A stretch of 64,000 nucleotides of DNA from Opisthorchis felineus (GCA_004794785.1 SJOL01002804.1:82330-146329); one strand, 5' to 3'; counted from the first letter of the stretch, positions 13,001 to 24,128 are shown. Program-made: numbers and translations. Notes: a model not told the origin generated them from the letters alone.

Positions 13001-16000
13001 TTTACATGGACGCCATGGGATTTGGGATGGGCTGTTCGTGTCTGCAGCTCACGTTTCAGGTATGTCTGTTATGCCTCATGTGTTCTTGTAATGTTTATGT
13101 TGATGGTTAGGTATTCTCTTGTGACTTCGAAGGGGAAGTTTCATGTGACAGTTACAACCATACGGGCTGCACACCAGAGGTGCCCTATTCGATACGGGGA
13201 GCCCAAAATAATGTAGAACAAGTAGGCTTGACGGCGCACCGGTGATGTCTCTAATTCGCAGCACGTTTTCATGCCTTACACTCTGGAGTAGTTCACAAAA
13301 CTTTGTTTCGTTTTCTTTTGTTTTCCAGTCTTGTTGCATCGAGGAGGCGCGTATACTCTACGATCAACTGGCTACCATTTGTCCTATCCTTATGGCATTA
13401 AGTGCGGCATCTCCTGCTATTCGAGGATATTTACTCGATACCGACTGTCGGTGGGGTATCATCTCCGCGTCTGTCGACGACCGCACTGAAGAAGAACGAG
13501 GCTTAAAAGTATGCGCTCAGTGGTCAAGCCCGTTGTATGCAGAGGTCCGCAGAATAACCAATGCGACAAGTCCCCGCTGAGCGAATGCTCCTTTTTTATA
13601 GCAAGCAGCGAACTTGTACATGTTCTTCGCTAGTAAGGTCGTTTAGTTTATCGACAGCAAACTAGAACGTGATTCTTACCGACTACTGCACTAATGAAAA
13701 CCGCTGACAACAGATGCATAAAATAGGTCACCCTTCTGTCAGGTAATGCTTGTGCCATAAACGAACAAATGAGGACTTTTATCATTTTGGACAGTGCCTT
13801 TGGCCAAAGCATCATTGTCACCCAAGCGCCAACACTTATGAGTTTTCAAACAAACTCTTCTGTATGTTCTATTATTACGAACTGTGAAATCTTCAGAGAG
13901 GAAGTGGGATCAATATGATTGCGGGTTGTGGTACTGCCAGCCATGAACGTAATATTGGACCCACGGTTGTTTTGTCTCTTGAAGGACATGTATCCGAAGT
14001 TATCGAGTACCGAGGTGCACACACTATCAGGAACAAGTCTGCATTGATTCTACCCCGCGAATTAGTCTCGCACGAGAATGCCGTGGTTGACCGCTTGGTG
14101 AGTAAGTCTAGGGTTGATTAGTTGAATCGGGGTACCGCACTCACCAGAACGAATCGAGTACATTTTATTGAGCCTAACCACGACGTAGATTTGTGCAAAG
14201 CATTTCACAGTTCTTGTTAGGAAAGCCCAACTGTACGGAATGGAAAAAAAACAACTGTTCAGCTGTAACGCACTTGCGGTGCCTGGCCATGCCACCCAGA
14301 GGAACCACGAGGAATGAGATACTGTCAGGCTGCCGAAGCCTAGACAGGAGCAGTCGAACCGCGAATCTTCCGGTCAGTAAGTCCGTGTCTTAACTTCCTG
14401 GCTAAATGTTTGGGAGTTTGGCCAGGCAACTCTTAACCGACCGGTTTTGGTTCCCCAATTTCTCCACATCAGTGACAAAAATACTTGCACCAACGTAGTG
14501 TCGTGATTCGTCTTCATGCGTTTTCGGAAAGTCAGTCGTTTCCTCACAACACAAGAGTCATATGCTAAGCTCATTCCCACAAGAGGCCACCTAGTCGCAT
14601 CCAGGACGGTTGTTATAATTATGAATTGTCAACGCATCACAACTAAACACAACGTGTGTTTTTCTTGCTTTTGCTAATCTCGATAGTCTCCCCATTAAGT
14701 CCTACTTTGTGCATTTGCGAACGCGCTGGAGCTCCTCTAATATACATCGATTCTAAGCTGTGTTCAATAGATTACCCTCTGTACGTTCGCCCATTGAAGG
14801 ATGCTTCAAAACATCGGGAAAACGTTATTCATTGTAAGGGGTGTTCTCTGTGGATATCGATGACCGTAGTTCCTTGACCCTAGCATTCAGGTTTTAGAGC
14901 CTCAAACTACTTTGACATGTGGCCAAAAAGATCCTACTTCGTTTCGATCGAATATGGCATGACAGATATCAGCAGTGAAATCATACTTTATATGTGACTG
15001 CCACAGAACTCGCTTTTGACTATTATCCGAGAACGTTTCCTGTTGCTGTCCTGCAGCCTTCATTGTTGAATCATGTTAGCAGTTACTTGGAAAAATCGGC
15101 ATCCGCACGTCAACCCGAAGGTACACCATATCACTATTCGGAGCTTAGACTGTTGCCGTGTCCTTTTTATCCATTCAGAGGTCTTTTGTCTGTTTGCATT
15201 TTCCGAAATTCCTATGCTATCCCTAACCTCTTCCCTAGTGATGATGGATTAGGTCGGCAAAGAACTCTTGCCTTAATTTAACCTAGGTTTTCACTTTTTC
15301 TTCTCATATTTTTAAAAACATAATCCTGGTTACTCGGACTAACATTTTTCAAAATCACACATTGTTGAATGACGTCTGATTGGTAAACCTTGTCTTCTCT
15401 GTTTCCCTCAATGATTTACTCCAACAGCCTTTGGAAAAAAATCGCTTTGTCATTCCCAAGTCCCGCTATGATTCGATATCTTCCTACTTGTCCCTCATGG
15501 GCCAGGCCTACAACGATATTCCGCTGGTTTATGACCAGGAGTTTTACGAGACACTCATGGCTGAAGGTTTGTCGTTTCATTTTTCTAGTGCTGGTATTTC
15601 TTTGTCTGGTTGGCACGGATTCAACGACTTTTTGGTACGCTTGCGTGGTTGCTTGTGCTATGCGATGGTTTGGCTCCCATAGGTATCTTGATAGAAAATC
15701 GATCTTATTGTTTTATTTTGCCAAACTTGTTCACCCTCAGAACAAAACGTTTTCTGCAATTTTACTAAGGAAGTTGGCTTACACTGGCTTATATGCTCAG
15801 TGCATTTCAGATATGAACACTAGGCCACAACCTAGCACTGAACTAAGTCTCGAGTTTTTCATAGATCTCTGTCATCCCTTCGTAGGCCTATCAGGTATGA
15901 ATCGAAAGGGTGAAGCAAACCACTACTAACGTGCGACATTCTGAGACTATGTTTGGTCAACTTGATTGGTCGACGTCGACCAGGTTGCCCATCTTTTCAG

Positions 16001-19000
16001 TGTATCTCAGTCGAATATGGTTTGGTACTAGTTAGTGAGAACGACGTCAACCATCCTTGAATGTATTAGGTGTTTACCACGTTCAAATAACTATGAAATA
16101 TTCTCAAGTAGCATTCATATCCTGTATTTCTTCTGTGGACGTCCTTGTTTTTTTACTACACGTTTCCATCAAGTTGAACGCCACTGTTCGGAACGTAACC
16201 CATTGCGCCTTGAGTTAAATCCCAATTTAATACTGGTCACTCTTGTTCGCCGACTCTATTCCTGATTTCTTAAGGCACTTGGTGCTGATTTCTCACATAT
16301 CCCATTCACCAAACCCTTTATCATTAGGTTTCTGGTCTTGCTCACTCTTTTCTTTGAGGTTTGTTTTTCTTGACCATGCTTCCCTCCCTCTGCAACATGC
16401 AACCAACAGCAAAATAGTGCAGCTTCTTGGAAGGCTTTATTTGTGAACTCCAAGCAATGAAAAGACTAATCAAGAAGCCAGAGTGGAACCAATGTGTTCA
16501 GCTGTGGAACTCATGCGAAACATTTTCGCCCGGCAACGCGAATGAGCCACTAGTACTGTGATATTATCACAGCTTACTAGAACCCGAATCGGTACAGTCA
16601 AAGAATTAAAGTTGGGTGCGAACGAAGAAAGTGTGTCCTTCTGTCGCTCAGTTGTCTCCACCTCGGGTACAAAAGTGTTCCCTTCAGTTGCACAACAAGC
16701 TACTGTGAAGTGCAATTTGCGATGCACCTTACAGGCCTACGGTATTCACCCGCATATTCTCACTGTTATTCTCTCCATGCCTTTGACGCAAGAATGAAGT
16801 GAAAGCCGATAGATATATTTACCAAACGGAACTGATTGGTTGTTCAACTTTTCTCTCCCTCGTTTCAACGCATGTTTCGCTTCACAGGTGTTGACGATGC
16901 CCTGGCCAAGCACGTGGCTCACTTGTTCATCCGTGAACCGGTATCTTTGTTTGAGGAACAACTTGTGGAAAAAGAAAACTCTGTCGAACACTTTGAGGTG
17001 TGTTTGTGTCACCCTGTTTCGTCGTAGTTCGTTGCGTTTCTTCAATATCATCCTGACGATCTCACTCAGCCAGGTATCTAAGTGTACACTACTTACAAAG
17101 GTGGTAGTCTCGTGAATAGTCAATCTAGTGTTATATTTCCTTGTCGTTCAATCGGTTGTTTTAGGCTGCTGGCCGTCCACACTTTGTTGACCTCTATTTA
17201 TCTGAAGTGAAAATGTGCATGCTACCGTTGTGACCATTTGAAGGTGATTTTTCACGCCCGTAGATAGGGTTTCAACTCAGTCATAATAACTCCTCACTGT
17301 GTATCAAGTGGTGTTAAGACTAAGGTGGGTTTAACGCGAGACTCAAACAATCATCTCGTTGTATTGTTATTCATTCTTATGTGCCACGCAAAGGTCACAT
17401 AGAAATTCATTTGTAGCATTTTTCCTCTGTTAGTAGTCGACGTTTTCGTGTGTAAGTTGTACACAACCGGCTCAGCTTTATCGCAACTAGTTTCTTCGTC
17501 ACATTAAGTAGAGAACTGTTTGATTGAAATTCTGTTAGTTGCGCCTGCTGGAAAACATTGATCAATACTATCTCTGTGGAGGACCGATATTTCTTTTGTA
17601 CACAACATTCCATTGATCTTGAATCAGTAAAGCAACTCCATTGATCCTCGGATGGTCGTTGAATGCTGTATCGTTCAGCTGTAGCACCCTTTCGGTGCCT
17701 AGCTGCCATGCCACCCGAAGGAAGCATGAGGGCTAGGATACTGCTAGGTTGCCCAATCCTAGACAGGGGAAGTCGAGAGGCAAAGGTCGTTTAGAACCAT
17801 GGACCTTCCGGTCAGTAAATTCGCGCTCTAACCACTGAGCCATCTCGTCCCCGAATGCTGTACGGGGGGATAATCTACCGTTTATATGTGATGTGCACAG
17901 CCAAACAGCCATATTGTGGAGGGGCTCTACAAGGAGACCCGTGGGATTTAGGAAGGTTGCTATACTGGGGCTCAGAAAAGGAGGGAGGACCGAGAATCAT
18001 AATGGCAGCTATCCGGTAGGTCACAATACGGAACATGGAACAGAACACAGCGGCATCATATGAATATGGCACACCAGTGGAACGTTTCGAAGGTCTGAGC
18101 AGATAACCCAGGACTTGGATTCTCAGAATAAAGAAGGTAGAAGCGAGTTCCAGCAGTGAAAATCCGGGAGTAAATTAAGATAAGAATATTTTCGTCCGGC
18201 ACTTGGAACTTGAAAGAGGTTACTGAATGAACATTGATGGGTCAGGAACCTTAACGACTACTTGAATGAATCGAGTTCAGCTGAAGAACTGTATTGTGCT
18301 CATATGACGTCCGCACTGTAGTTGTTGGCTTTTGTAGCCGATAACCGCTTGTCTACATCAGCATTTCTGCAGGGGCGATAGATATGTGCTTACTGTTGCT
18401 GATATTATTGGTCAGTTATCTTGACTGCTCCGCTAACAATCCCTTTTCTGATCGTTATCTCTCTATCCTGAAAATTCTCATGGTGTAGTGGGGCAAGCGA
18501 TTGTAGCTGCTGGTTGTTTGTATGTGTGTGAACAAACCGCCATGGCCTAACCCTGTCCATTGCTGGCGGACTTGTTCTGTTATCAAAGTGCACTCGTTTA
18601 CCAGTGTGCACAGCTACGCTACGTAGTCAGTGTTGGTTTTTTGAGTACGTTCTGTTGTAGAGCTTGTTTGTCCAGGATAGGTCCGGATAAATTCCTAGAG
18701 ATCGCACTGCCTTTTTAAAATGGAAACTAGGTTTGTGGTAAGTAGGAAGCACATTATCAATGTAAACGACACCGAGCTATAACCGGTTTCCAAAACGTCG
18801 GACAAGACTTATGGTTGGGAAACAGTATGTGAATAGTGGAAAAGCCAAGCTTTTGGTTCTCGCGTTTCCAACGTCGTGCTTAGTGGAGGAAGTTTTCGAT
18901 GTAGTCCTTATGACTCTGTAAATTGTGAAACACTTTCCACATCTAGGGATTACGATCGTCATTTAACTGACCGTCAACCTGATATTCATACGCTGGTGTG

Positions 19001-22000
19001 CGTGCACCCAGCCAACCCAATACTTAACCCCATAATGGAGGGTTAAGCTTCTGCTGGGTGGCGTTCTTCCTTCCGACGAATCACACGCTAACTCGTTTCT
19101 GTTCCAGGACAGTGGCCTTTTCGGAGGGATCTCCTTTTGGGGTTCAACTTACGACAGAAGCTAGGTTGATTTGTTCTATCTGTTCTGGTTTTATTTTCCA
19201 CGTACTGCTTGACCACATGAAAGCAGCTAGAGGGCGATCAACCATTCATACGGTCATCGTATTCCAACACATCTGTTATGCTTCCTGTAATCTCTGCTTG
19301 TTGTCGTTTGTCATACTCCAGAACATCCAGTCAACCAATTGGCAATCGATGCGTTTCAAACCACCACCTCCAGATACTTCCATCGGTTGGCGCGTGGAAT
19401 TTCGACCGATGGAATTGCAATTAACCGATTTTGAGAATGCCGCCTTCGTCTCCTTTCTGTTACTCTTGTCTCGAACCATCTTGCGATTGAAGCTGAATCT
19501 GCTCATTCCTATCTCTAAGGTGGACGAGAACATGAAGACGGCTGTAAAGCGTGATGCAGTGCGGAATGGTCTCTTCTACTTCCGACATGGACATATGATC
19601 ACTACAGGTATGAGTTGATTGGTTTTGCTTCGCAAACCCTTCACCGGTGAAGTTTGCCAGCTTATCGCTCACCTAAGTGAGGGCTCTCTTGTGTGACAGA
19701 AAATATCAATCTTTCGGGTTAGCCGGTGACCTCCTGAACTCACTCATTTTAGGCGAGCCTATTTACGTATACCTTGGGGTTTGAAGCACCGTATTGATAG
19801 CCCTTCTAAGCCTCTTAACTATAGTTGGGCGTTTCCAGTGTCTTAGTAGGACCTCTTCAGACGATTTCGTCTTCGAACTTCTATCAGTCCGCTGGCATCA
19901 TGCCTATCTTGTCGAAATTGCTCAGCACGCCTGTGGGAGAGCATGCCTTACTCAGTTCGCACTTTTCCACCTTTACAAACCTTATCTTCGCATATTTTCT
20001 TCTTTTTCCCCCATTCGCGCAGACGGTAGTCCCATAGAATGGGCAATGACCTGTGCAAGATTTCGCCGGGGACGATCGTACTCTGTCGGGCAACCCGACG
20101 ACTCCCCCGAGTCCGGTGTGGACGACTCAGATGGTCGATGTGTGTCCAATACCCGGAAGAAGGCCTGTCAGGAAATCAATACAAATACTGTTAACTTTGA
20201 CCCTGAACAGACCTACACTGCCATGACGGTGGACCAAATCATGAATGGTTGTGTGAGTTTAACACAATTGTTCTTTCTTCCGGACCAACAGGGTGCTTTA
20301 ATACGAAGCATCGCGGGAGCGTTATTGTGATTTTCGTTAGATTTGAAACGAATGTTAACTGGTTGGTAATTCACTGGTTAGGAGGTTTGGATTGTCATGT
20401 GGGTTTCTTCACTGATCCCTAATATTTCATTTTTTACTCCAATCAGGGCGATTGACCTATTTTATATGACTGTCTTGAGGCAGGTTACTTACTATATATT
20501 TCTCTCGGTATGTTGTCGCTAATGTCAGTAGCACTGTAGTTATAATAATTCAGTTTATCTGCGGCAAACCAAATGCAACCAAATGCAATTTGGTCCCCCC
20601 GGTTACATTACCGTTCAGTCAGGGTAGGGAAAATAAGGAAGAGGCAATCCAACCATGAAGCCATCAGTTCGTTGACTCTGAACCGTTCTACCCTTCTGAC
20701 GGGATGAAATAAGGTAGTGCTGATGCAGTAACCGACCAGAAGATGATCAGGCCATGAATTTACAGTTTAGTCGTATATCCTACAGTATTGAATTCAGCAT
20801 CATTGATAACTGCTATCTCCTTGGATGAGGACCTCCGATCGCGACGCGGAGGTCCGAAGCGCTCCCGTGCAAACTAAATTGGTACTCAAAGGAGTGTATT
20901 TGTCAAACATTTAGGTTGTTCATTTAGAACAAATATTCTGAAAACCGCCCCCCCCCCCAGTTCGCTGTCATTTGAATCCGGTTGTCCTAACTTCACTGAA
21001 GTAACTCATCCGTTTGTTTACTCTGTTGAATCCTAGGACACATTTCCTGGCCTGATTCCCTTGGTTCGACATTATGTCCATGTGATTGGTGGAGAACCTT
21101 CGGTTGTTTGTCTTGTGCATCAATACCTCAATTTGCTACAGCGCCGTGCTTCCGGTAAGAACATCCCCTTAATTATTCGGTCTCGTTTTCCACGGCCATT
21201 CGTATTTTTTTCGTTCAGTGGGAATATCGGATCAGCAACGCTGAAATACGTCGAATGGTTTTTGGAAGAAATAGCTCGCCCCCGGTGGATGAACTGACCA
21301 CACTCTATGGGTTTTGCTGGTTTGGTCATTTGCTTCGTGTGTCAGTCGACTGACTTTCTCGGAAAGCCCTTTTCACACAACCACGTGGAGGGTAGGGGAG
21401 GTCAAGTAATCACTTGGCAGTGAAGCACCAAAGCCATCACCAGCAAACTGCGCTGGTCGTTGTCGTCTTGCTGGATGGAGGCCCTGAGACAGGACTCATC
21501 ACTGGTTAGAGACATCGATAGACACGGCCCACTCGGGCGCTCAATGGTACGCATTCCTTCGTTGCATAGCTTCCTCCACCGATGTTCCTAGTGAAAAGTC
21601 CACTGCCACTCTGAATCCACGTGTGAATTATGTCACCTACTCCCTCCAATGCGTAGATATCCACCCTTATTGTTCCAGATCATCGACGAATGAAACTGTG
21701 GTAGCCCTGACCGCTGTGCAACATGTGTACGGTTTTTACAGCTGAAGATGGTGATGATGATTATCATTTATCCGTTTATTTTACTCAATATATATCCATC
21801 AATTTTAGTGCTTGAACACAACACTAGCGAATTGCTCTGACACGTTCAACGTGAAAATCTTGCGTACTCCTCGAGGTCTGAAACAGAACGGTCCCTAACG
21901 TAAACGGTGTTGAACCGCAATCGGCCGTGATTACCGTCGTCCTTCATGAGATCTCTCAACGTTAATCTTTCATTTCGTATCTGTGCACGTATATGTTTCT

Positions 22001-22636
22001 CGGGTAGATGTCCCCATACTCTGTTTCCCTTTTCAAGTTAGACCGGTAAACGTTTGGCGAATCGTTTGGCGTGCCTACTGCATATTTGATGGTAGTAGTC
22101 TATCAGCTAAGCATCTTGTCATCTGGTCAGACTTCAGCTTAGTACTTGGAATAGTAATCTCGTGTCCTTTCACGGATTGAAGTGAAGCCTGTTGGGTATC
22201 AGTTATCTCAGCGTCGACCCGCCGTAGCGCATATTTAGTGAATAATGTGGATCTAAAGCTTTTATCACGGGTCTCTAACCATTAGTTGTTGCCACCTTGA
22301 CAGCTGTACGGCCACACTTAACAGTCGTGTCCTGCTCCACCTCTTGCCTCCCTAGGGGAACTCATGACTACCGCGGCCTGGATGCGATCACGTATCAGAG
22401 CCCACCCGGATTACAAATTTGATTCTTACGTGTCCCAGTCTATCAACACAGACCTTATGTTAGAATGCCTTGCCATCACTCGTGGAGAACATCGACCAAG
22501 CGAATTTTTGCCACCAGAAATTGATCACGATCCGGATCCGAACAGACCCTGTCGCTTAGATCCAAACTGCCTCCAGTGTGTGGGTACAAGTAGTTGCGCG
22601 GGAAGCCATGTTGCTACCCTCCCAACCAGCCAATGA
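886..22636 (+). CDS. GCLC: Glutamate-cysteine ligase catalytic subunit, 11 exons, 5' end missing
   Basis: Catalyses the ATP-dependent joining of glutamate to cysteine, the rate-limiting step of glutathione synthesis in the cytosol. Exons: 886-1065, 4434-4547, 6316-6374, 12899-13059, 13329-13508, 15428-15566, 16888-16997, 19322-19607, 20023-20252, 21037-21154, 22356-22636. All ten introns are GT-AG and the phases join to 618 codons plus stop. Family hallmarks in order: NMRKRR (exon 1 here), [102 protein letters not shown]. The vertebrate protein is about 637 residues, so about 80-90 N-terminal residues are missing. Two parts look lineage-specific: a charged Ser/Asp-rich insert in the ninth exon and a Cys-containing C-terminal tail. 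Identification is very secure; exact first-exon start (886) is the least certain boundary. Confidence 0.95.
1066..4433 (+). other. GCLC: GCLC intron (3.4 kb)
   Basis: Lies between exons a and b. Several open frames, including a 141-codon one at 1858-2283 on the minus strand, have no recognisable motif. No repeat is identified with confidence. Confidence 0.6.
4434..4547 (+). CDS. GCLC: GCLC exon b
   Basis: Encodes LGCPEF through [13 protein letters not shown] and HPRF, a highly conserved family stretch. The acceptor is AAAATAG at 4433. The donor is TTCAG|GTAACT. It starts and ends with split codons whose phases fit both neighbours. Confidence 0.93.
6316..6374 (+). CDS. GCLC: GCLC exon c (59 bp micro-exon)
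   Basis: This small exon is found only by phase and motif. After the acceptor CTTCCAG it encodes [19 protein letters not shown], matching the conserved TLTRNIRxRRG segment. The donor is CCTA|GTGCGT. The final A joins TC of the next exon to make Ile, giving NVP-IFRD as in other GCLC proteins. Confidence 0.93.
8625..8680 (+). repeat. tRNA-like fragment, SINE family B
   Basis: TAGTGGTAATACGCTAGCTT closely resembles the head of the SINE-like copy at 63903-64000 (TTAGTGGTAATACGCTCGCT). It is decayed, with no clear B box. Confidence 0.4.
11015..11100 (-). repeat. SINE family A fragment
   Basis: Shares GTAGCTGTCATGC at its left end and ATACTGTCAGGGTGCTGATG, then CCTAGAC and GGAGCAGTC, with the fuller copies at 14257 and 17673. 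The tRNA-like end is missing. Orientation is set by the fuller copies, whose tRNA-like head reads on the minus strand. Confidence 0.6.
12219..12590 (+). other. Unassigned 123-codon open frame inside a GCLC intron
   Basis: The frame is open from just after a TAA at 12216 to a TGA at 12588-12590, with the first ATG at 12381. The product would be Ser/Thr-rich at first ([12 protein letters not shown]) and then contain paired-Cys text ([14 protein letters not shown]). No start context, family match or convincing splice pair was seen. Adding it to GCLC would break the conserved NVP-IFRD junction. It could be a skipped exon, a nested gene fragment or chance. Confidence 0.2.
12899..13059 (+). CDS. 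GCLC: GCLC exon d (catalytic MDAMGFGMG motif)
   Basis: Encodes the end of IFRD, then PDPFVEDF, and [19 protein letters not shown], the most recognisable GCL signature. The vertebrate Asn-Cys-Cys-Leu-Gln reads Cys-Ser-Cys-Leu-Gln here, so the second of the paired cysteines is kept and the first is Ser. The acceptor TTATACAG is preceded by a strong pyrimidine tract. The donor is CAG|GTATG, phase 0. Confidence 0.96.
13329..13508 (+). CDS. GCLC: GCLC exon e
   Basis: Exactly 60 codons in phase 0. Encodes [39 protein letters not shown] and EERGL. The acceptor is TTTTCCAG and the donor AAA|GTATGC. The intron before it (269 bp) is the shortest in the gene. Confidence 0.96.
13509..15427 (+). other. 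GCLC: GCLC intron (1.9 kb) with a SINE
   Basis: Contains the SINE family A copy at 14257-14412. The rest has no recognisable element; an open frame at 13915-14121 is not attributed. Confidence 0.6.
14257..14412 (-). repeat. tRNA-derived SINE family A, copy 1
   Basis: Aligns along its whole length with the copy at 17673-17853: GTTCAGCTGTA, CATGCCACCC, ATACTGTCAGGCTGCC, CCTAGACAGG, CTTCCGGTCAGTAA. In the plus direction it can be read as [10 protein letters not shown] and SLDRSSR, a peptide I recall as a frequent spurious protein in fluke gene sets. That recollection is unverified. Confidence 0.7.
15428..15566 (+). CDS. GCLC: GCLC exon f
   Basis: Encodes [12 protein letters not shown] and [15 protein letters not shown], matching the conserved KSRYDSIDSYLS region. 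The acceptor is CCAACAG and the donor GAAG|GTTTGT. It ends with one base of a Gly codon. Confidence 0.95.
16888..16997 (+). CDS. GCLC: GCLC exon g
   Basis: Encodes [20 protein letters not shown] and the acidic stretch ending EHFE, matching the conserved [13 protein letters not shown] region. The acceptor is TTCACAG. The donor is GAG|GTGTGT, phase 0. Confidence 0.95.
17174..17509 (+). repeat. Arm 1 of a near-perfect 336-bp inverted repeat
   Basis: Compared block by block, the reverse complement of 24129-24464 matches this stretch with one mismatch (17503 A against 24135) and no gaps. Homology continues about 85 bp past the right end at only about 70% identity, then fades. The arm lies in the intron before GCLC exon h. 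No terminal inverted repeats, target duplications or conserved coding sequence were seen, so the element type is unknown. Confidence 0.95.
17673..17853 (-). repeat. tRNA-derived SINE family A, copy 2, with tRNA-like head
   Basis: On the minus strand the head reads GGGACGAGATGGCTCAGTGG then TTAGAGCGCG, a clear polymerase III A box (TGGCTCAGTGG at 17832-17842). A degenerate B-box-like GGTTCTAAACG follows. The body continues with the same landmarks as the copy at 14257. It sits beside the diverged flank of the inverted repeat. Confidence 0.75.
19322..19607 (+). CDS. GCLC: GCLC exon h (largest exon)
   Basis: Encodes [17 protein letters not shown], then [30 protein letters not shown] and [13 protein letters not shown]. 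These are near-invariant in animal GCLC and include the substrate-binding core. The acceptor is ACTCCAG at 19321. The donor is CAG|GTATGA. An open frame continues left of the acceptor (from 19058), but only the part after the acceptor is GCLC. Confidence 0.96.
20023..20252 (+). CDS. GCLC: GCLC exon i with lineage-specific insert
   Basis: The C-terminal half encodes [16 protein letters not shown], matching the conserved EExxLMSIDTIINGK region. Before it lies a hydrophilic stretch ([18 protein letters not shown] and on) rich in Ser, Asp, Arg and Lys that has no counterpart I know in the vertebrate enzyme; it is probably a surface loop. The acceptor is GCGCAG and the donor TGT|GTGAGT. Confidence 0.9.
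20535..20720 (-). mobile_element. LINE 3' end remnant
   Basis: AATTCAGTTTATC, ten bases, then AAACC at 20547-20570 matches 50016-50039, which follows a LINE reverse-transcriptase tail on the minus strand. This suggests a shared LINE 3' terminus (GATAAACTGAATT on the minus strand). The element's extent is approximate and no intact coding sequence remains. Confidence 0.45.
20948..20958. repeat. Poly-C run (11 bases)
   Basis: An uninterrupted run of C in the intron before GCLC exon j. It is prone to length error in assembly. Confidence 0.9.
21037..21154 (+). CDS. GCLC: GCLC exon j
   Basis: Encodes [14 protein letters not shown], then [13 protein letters not shown], matching FPGLIPILNSYL and LKKRASG of the family. 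The acceptor is ATCCTAG and the donor CCG|GTAAGA. It ends with the first base of the Gly codon completed by the last exon. Confidence 0.94.
21370..21765 (+). mobile_element. LINE 3' fragment with GAT tail
   Basis: Around 21396 the translation reads GGQVITWQ followed by a stop and later KAITSKL, resembling the region near the end of RTE/CR1-type reverse transcriptases (GGQxxTW then KxxTSxL). The element ends in CTGTGCAACATGTGTACGG, then TTTTTACAGCTGAAGATG and a short GAT run, the same end as at 45510-45545. It is broken by stops and frame changes and lies in the last GCLC intron. Confidence 0.55.
22356..22636 (+). CDS. GCLC: GCLC terminal exon
   Basis: Encodes [20 protein letters not shown], matching the conserved GELMTVARWMREFIxxHPDY end of the domain. 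The remainder diverges and ends in a tail with four Cys (PCRLDPNC and CVGTSSC). The stop is TGA at 22634-22636. No AATAAA lies close behind the stop; the first clear one is in the AATA run at 24033. The 3' end is therefore undefined. Confidence 0.94.
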
Positions 22637-24032
22637 ACATATATTTGATCACCCAGAAAACTTCATCGTTGATCCTCGCCACTTTGTGCATTTTTCTAAG
22701 CTGGCGCTTTACGCATATAATTTTTTTAAATTTTTAAATTTTTGCTAATTTTGTGAAAGCACCATCACTACGAAATCAAATGACGCGTGATTTTAAATTT
22801 AATGTTCCTCTATCTTGCCCTTCACACACCCGCTTGTGGTTATTTTTCCACGCTTCTATTTCCAGTTGTTTGTCATTCTGATTCCATTTTATGTTGTATG
22901 CCTTGTTTCCCCTAATTACCTATTATTTCCCATCGAATGGCTCATTTGTTGCATGACTACGAGAGCATATTTTTTATCCCACGCCCTCGACCTAAACGCC
23001 TGGTTGAATTCAACCCTTACTCGTCCGTTTCTACGTACTCTTACTCGGTCTTAGTGATAGGGTTTGCGACGGGTGTGCGGACTGGTCTTCGAAGTATTCC
23101 TTAATCGAGGAGAGGATCTTTTTACCAATAATTTCGGCAGCCCTATAGTAGTGTGATGTCCACTGAACCCTACTGAAACCTAATAGAAAAACTCGCTGTA
23201 CGACAGTTGACTCATTCTTTCAGGTGAGTCAATTTTTTTGTTTTGACTGTGGTTAGATAACGTTGGTTCGAAGTGGTTTGGTTGCTTATGGGGAGCGGAG
23301 GCCTAGTCTAATTCCGTTAATTTCAAATGTATCTAGCTGAGTCCTATTATGCCACTCCGAAAGTACAGCGTCAGCGCAATTATCTCCCATCTGTTTTTAT
23401 TCAGCTTTCTTCTCGACGAAGCTGTTTTGCGGCTCGGTCACCTAGGAAGGCATCATGTAGCGGTGTTGTAGAATCGTGTTATTACTGACAACCCTTTGTC
23501 CTATCTTCCCAGTGCTTCCAGGGATAATTGGCATGTTTGTCTTCGCCTGTTAGTGGAGATGGATATTGCACGAGAGACCATTTATAACCTCATTTTACAC
23601 TGGCTTTTTTCCTATCATACCTGTGAAAGCAAACCTGATCACCAGTTTGATAACCGCAATCTAAGCGGCCATAGTTGCCCTGTGTAACTGTATCCGGAAT
23701 TTTATCGGAACGACTGTTCGAAAATCTTGTTCTAGTAGGGCGTCTCCTCATTGCAGGGCTGTGTCTAGATTACCAGGTGAAGCTGGCGGCAAGAAAGAAC
23801 TATAGCTTGTACATCATGTCTCCACGTTGGTAGCTCGGGTGAGTTTATTGACGGTTGGTCTGGTGGTAGTTGCTCTGTTCGCCGAGCTCGATAACTGACT
23901 TCCAAACATTTCGTCATCATCCGAGCATATATGGTCAGTGCGCGGTTTAATTGTTCCTCATGCAGAATACAACCAAGTTTCTATTATGGACGGAGTTGCT
24001 CAACTTTTTTGCTATCGAGAGACTTTGGTATC

Positions 24033-24051
24033 AATAAATAAATAAATAAAT
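24033..24051. repeat. AATA tetranucleotide run
   Basis: About four and a half tandem units (TCAATAAATAAATAAATAAA). It directly borders the diverged flank of inverted-repeat arm 2 and may be the A-rich tail of a retroelement. It also supplies the first clear AATAAA downstream of GCLC. Confidence 0.85.
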
Positions 24052-24128
24052 ATTGGTCATCCACAGAGAGTATTGTTCAATGTCCTCGGGAAGACGCAAT
24101 CCATAGGTTCTCAGTTAATCAGTTTCTT

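Larger units (their letters stand above)
16998..19321 (+). other. GCLC: GCLC intron (2.3 kb) with inverted-repeat copy and SINE
   Basis: Holds one arm of the 336-bp inverted repeat (17174-17509) and, next to it, a SINE family A copy (17673-17853). The remaining sequence to 19321 shows nothing I can name. Confidence 0.65.
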
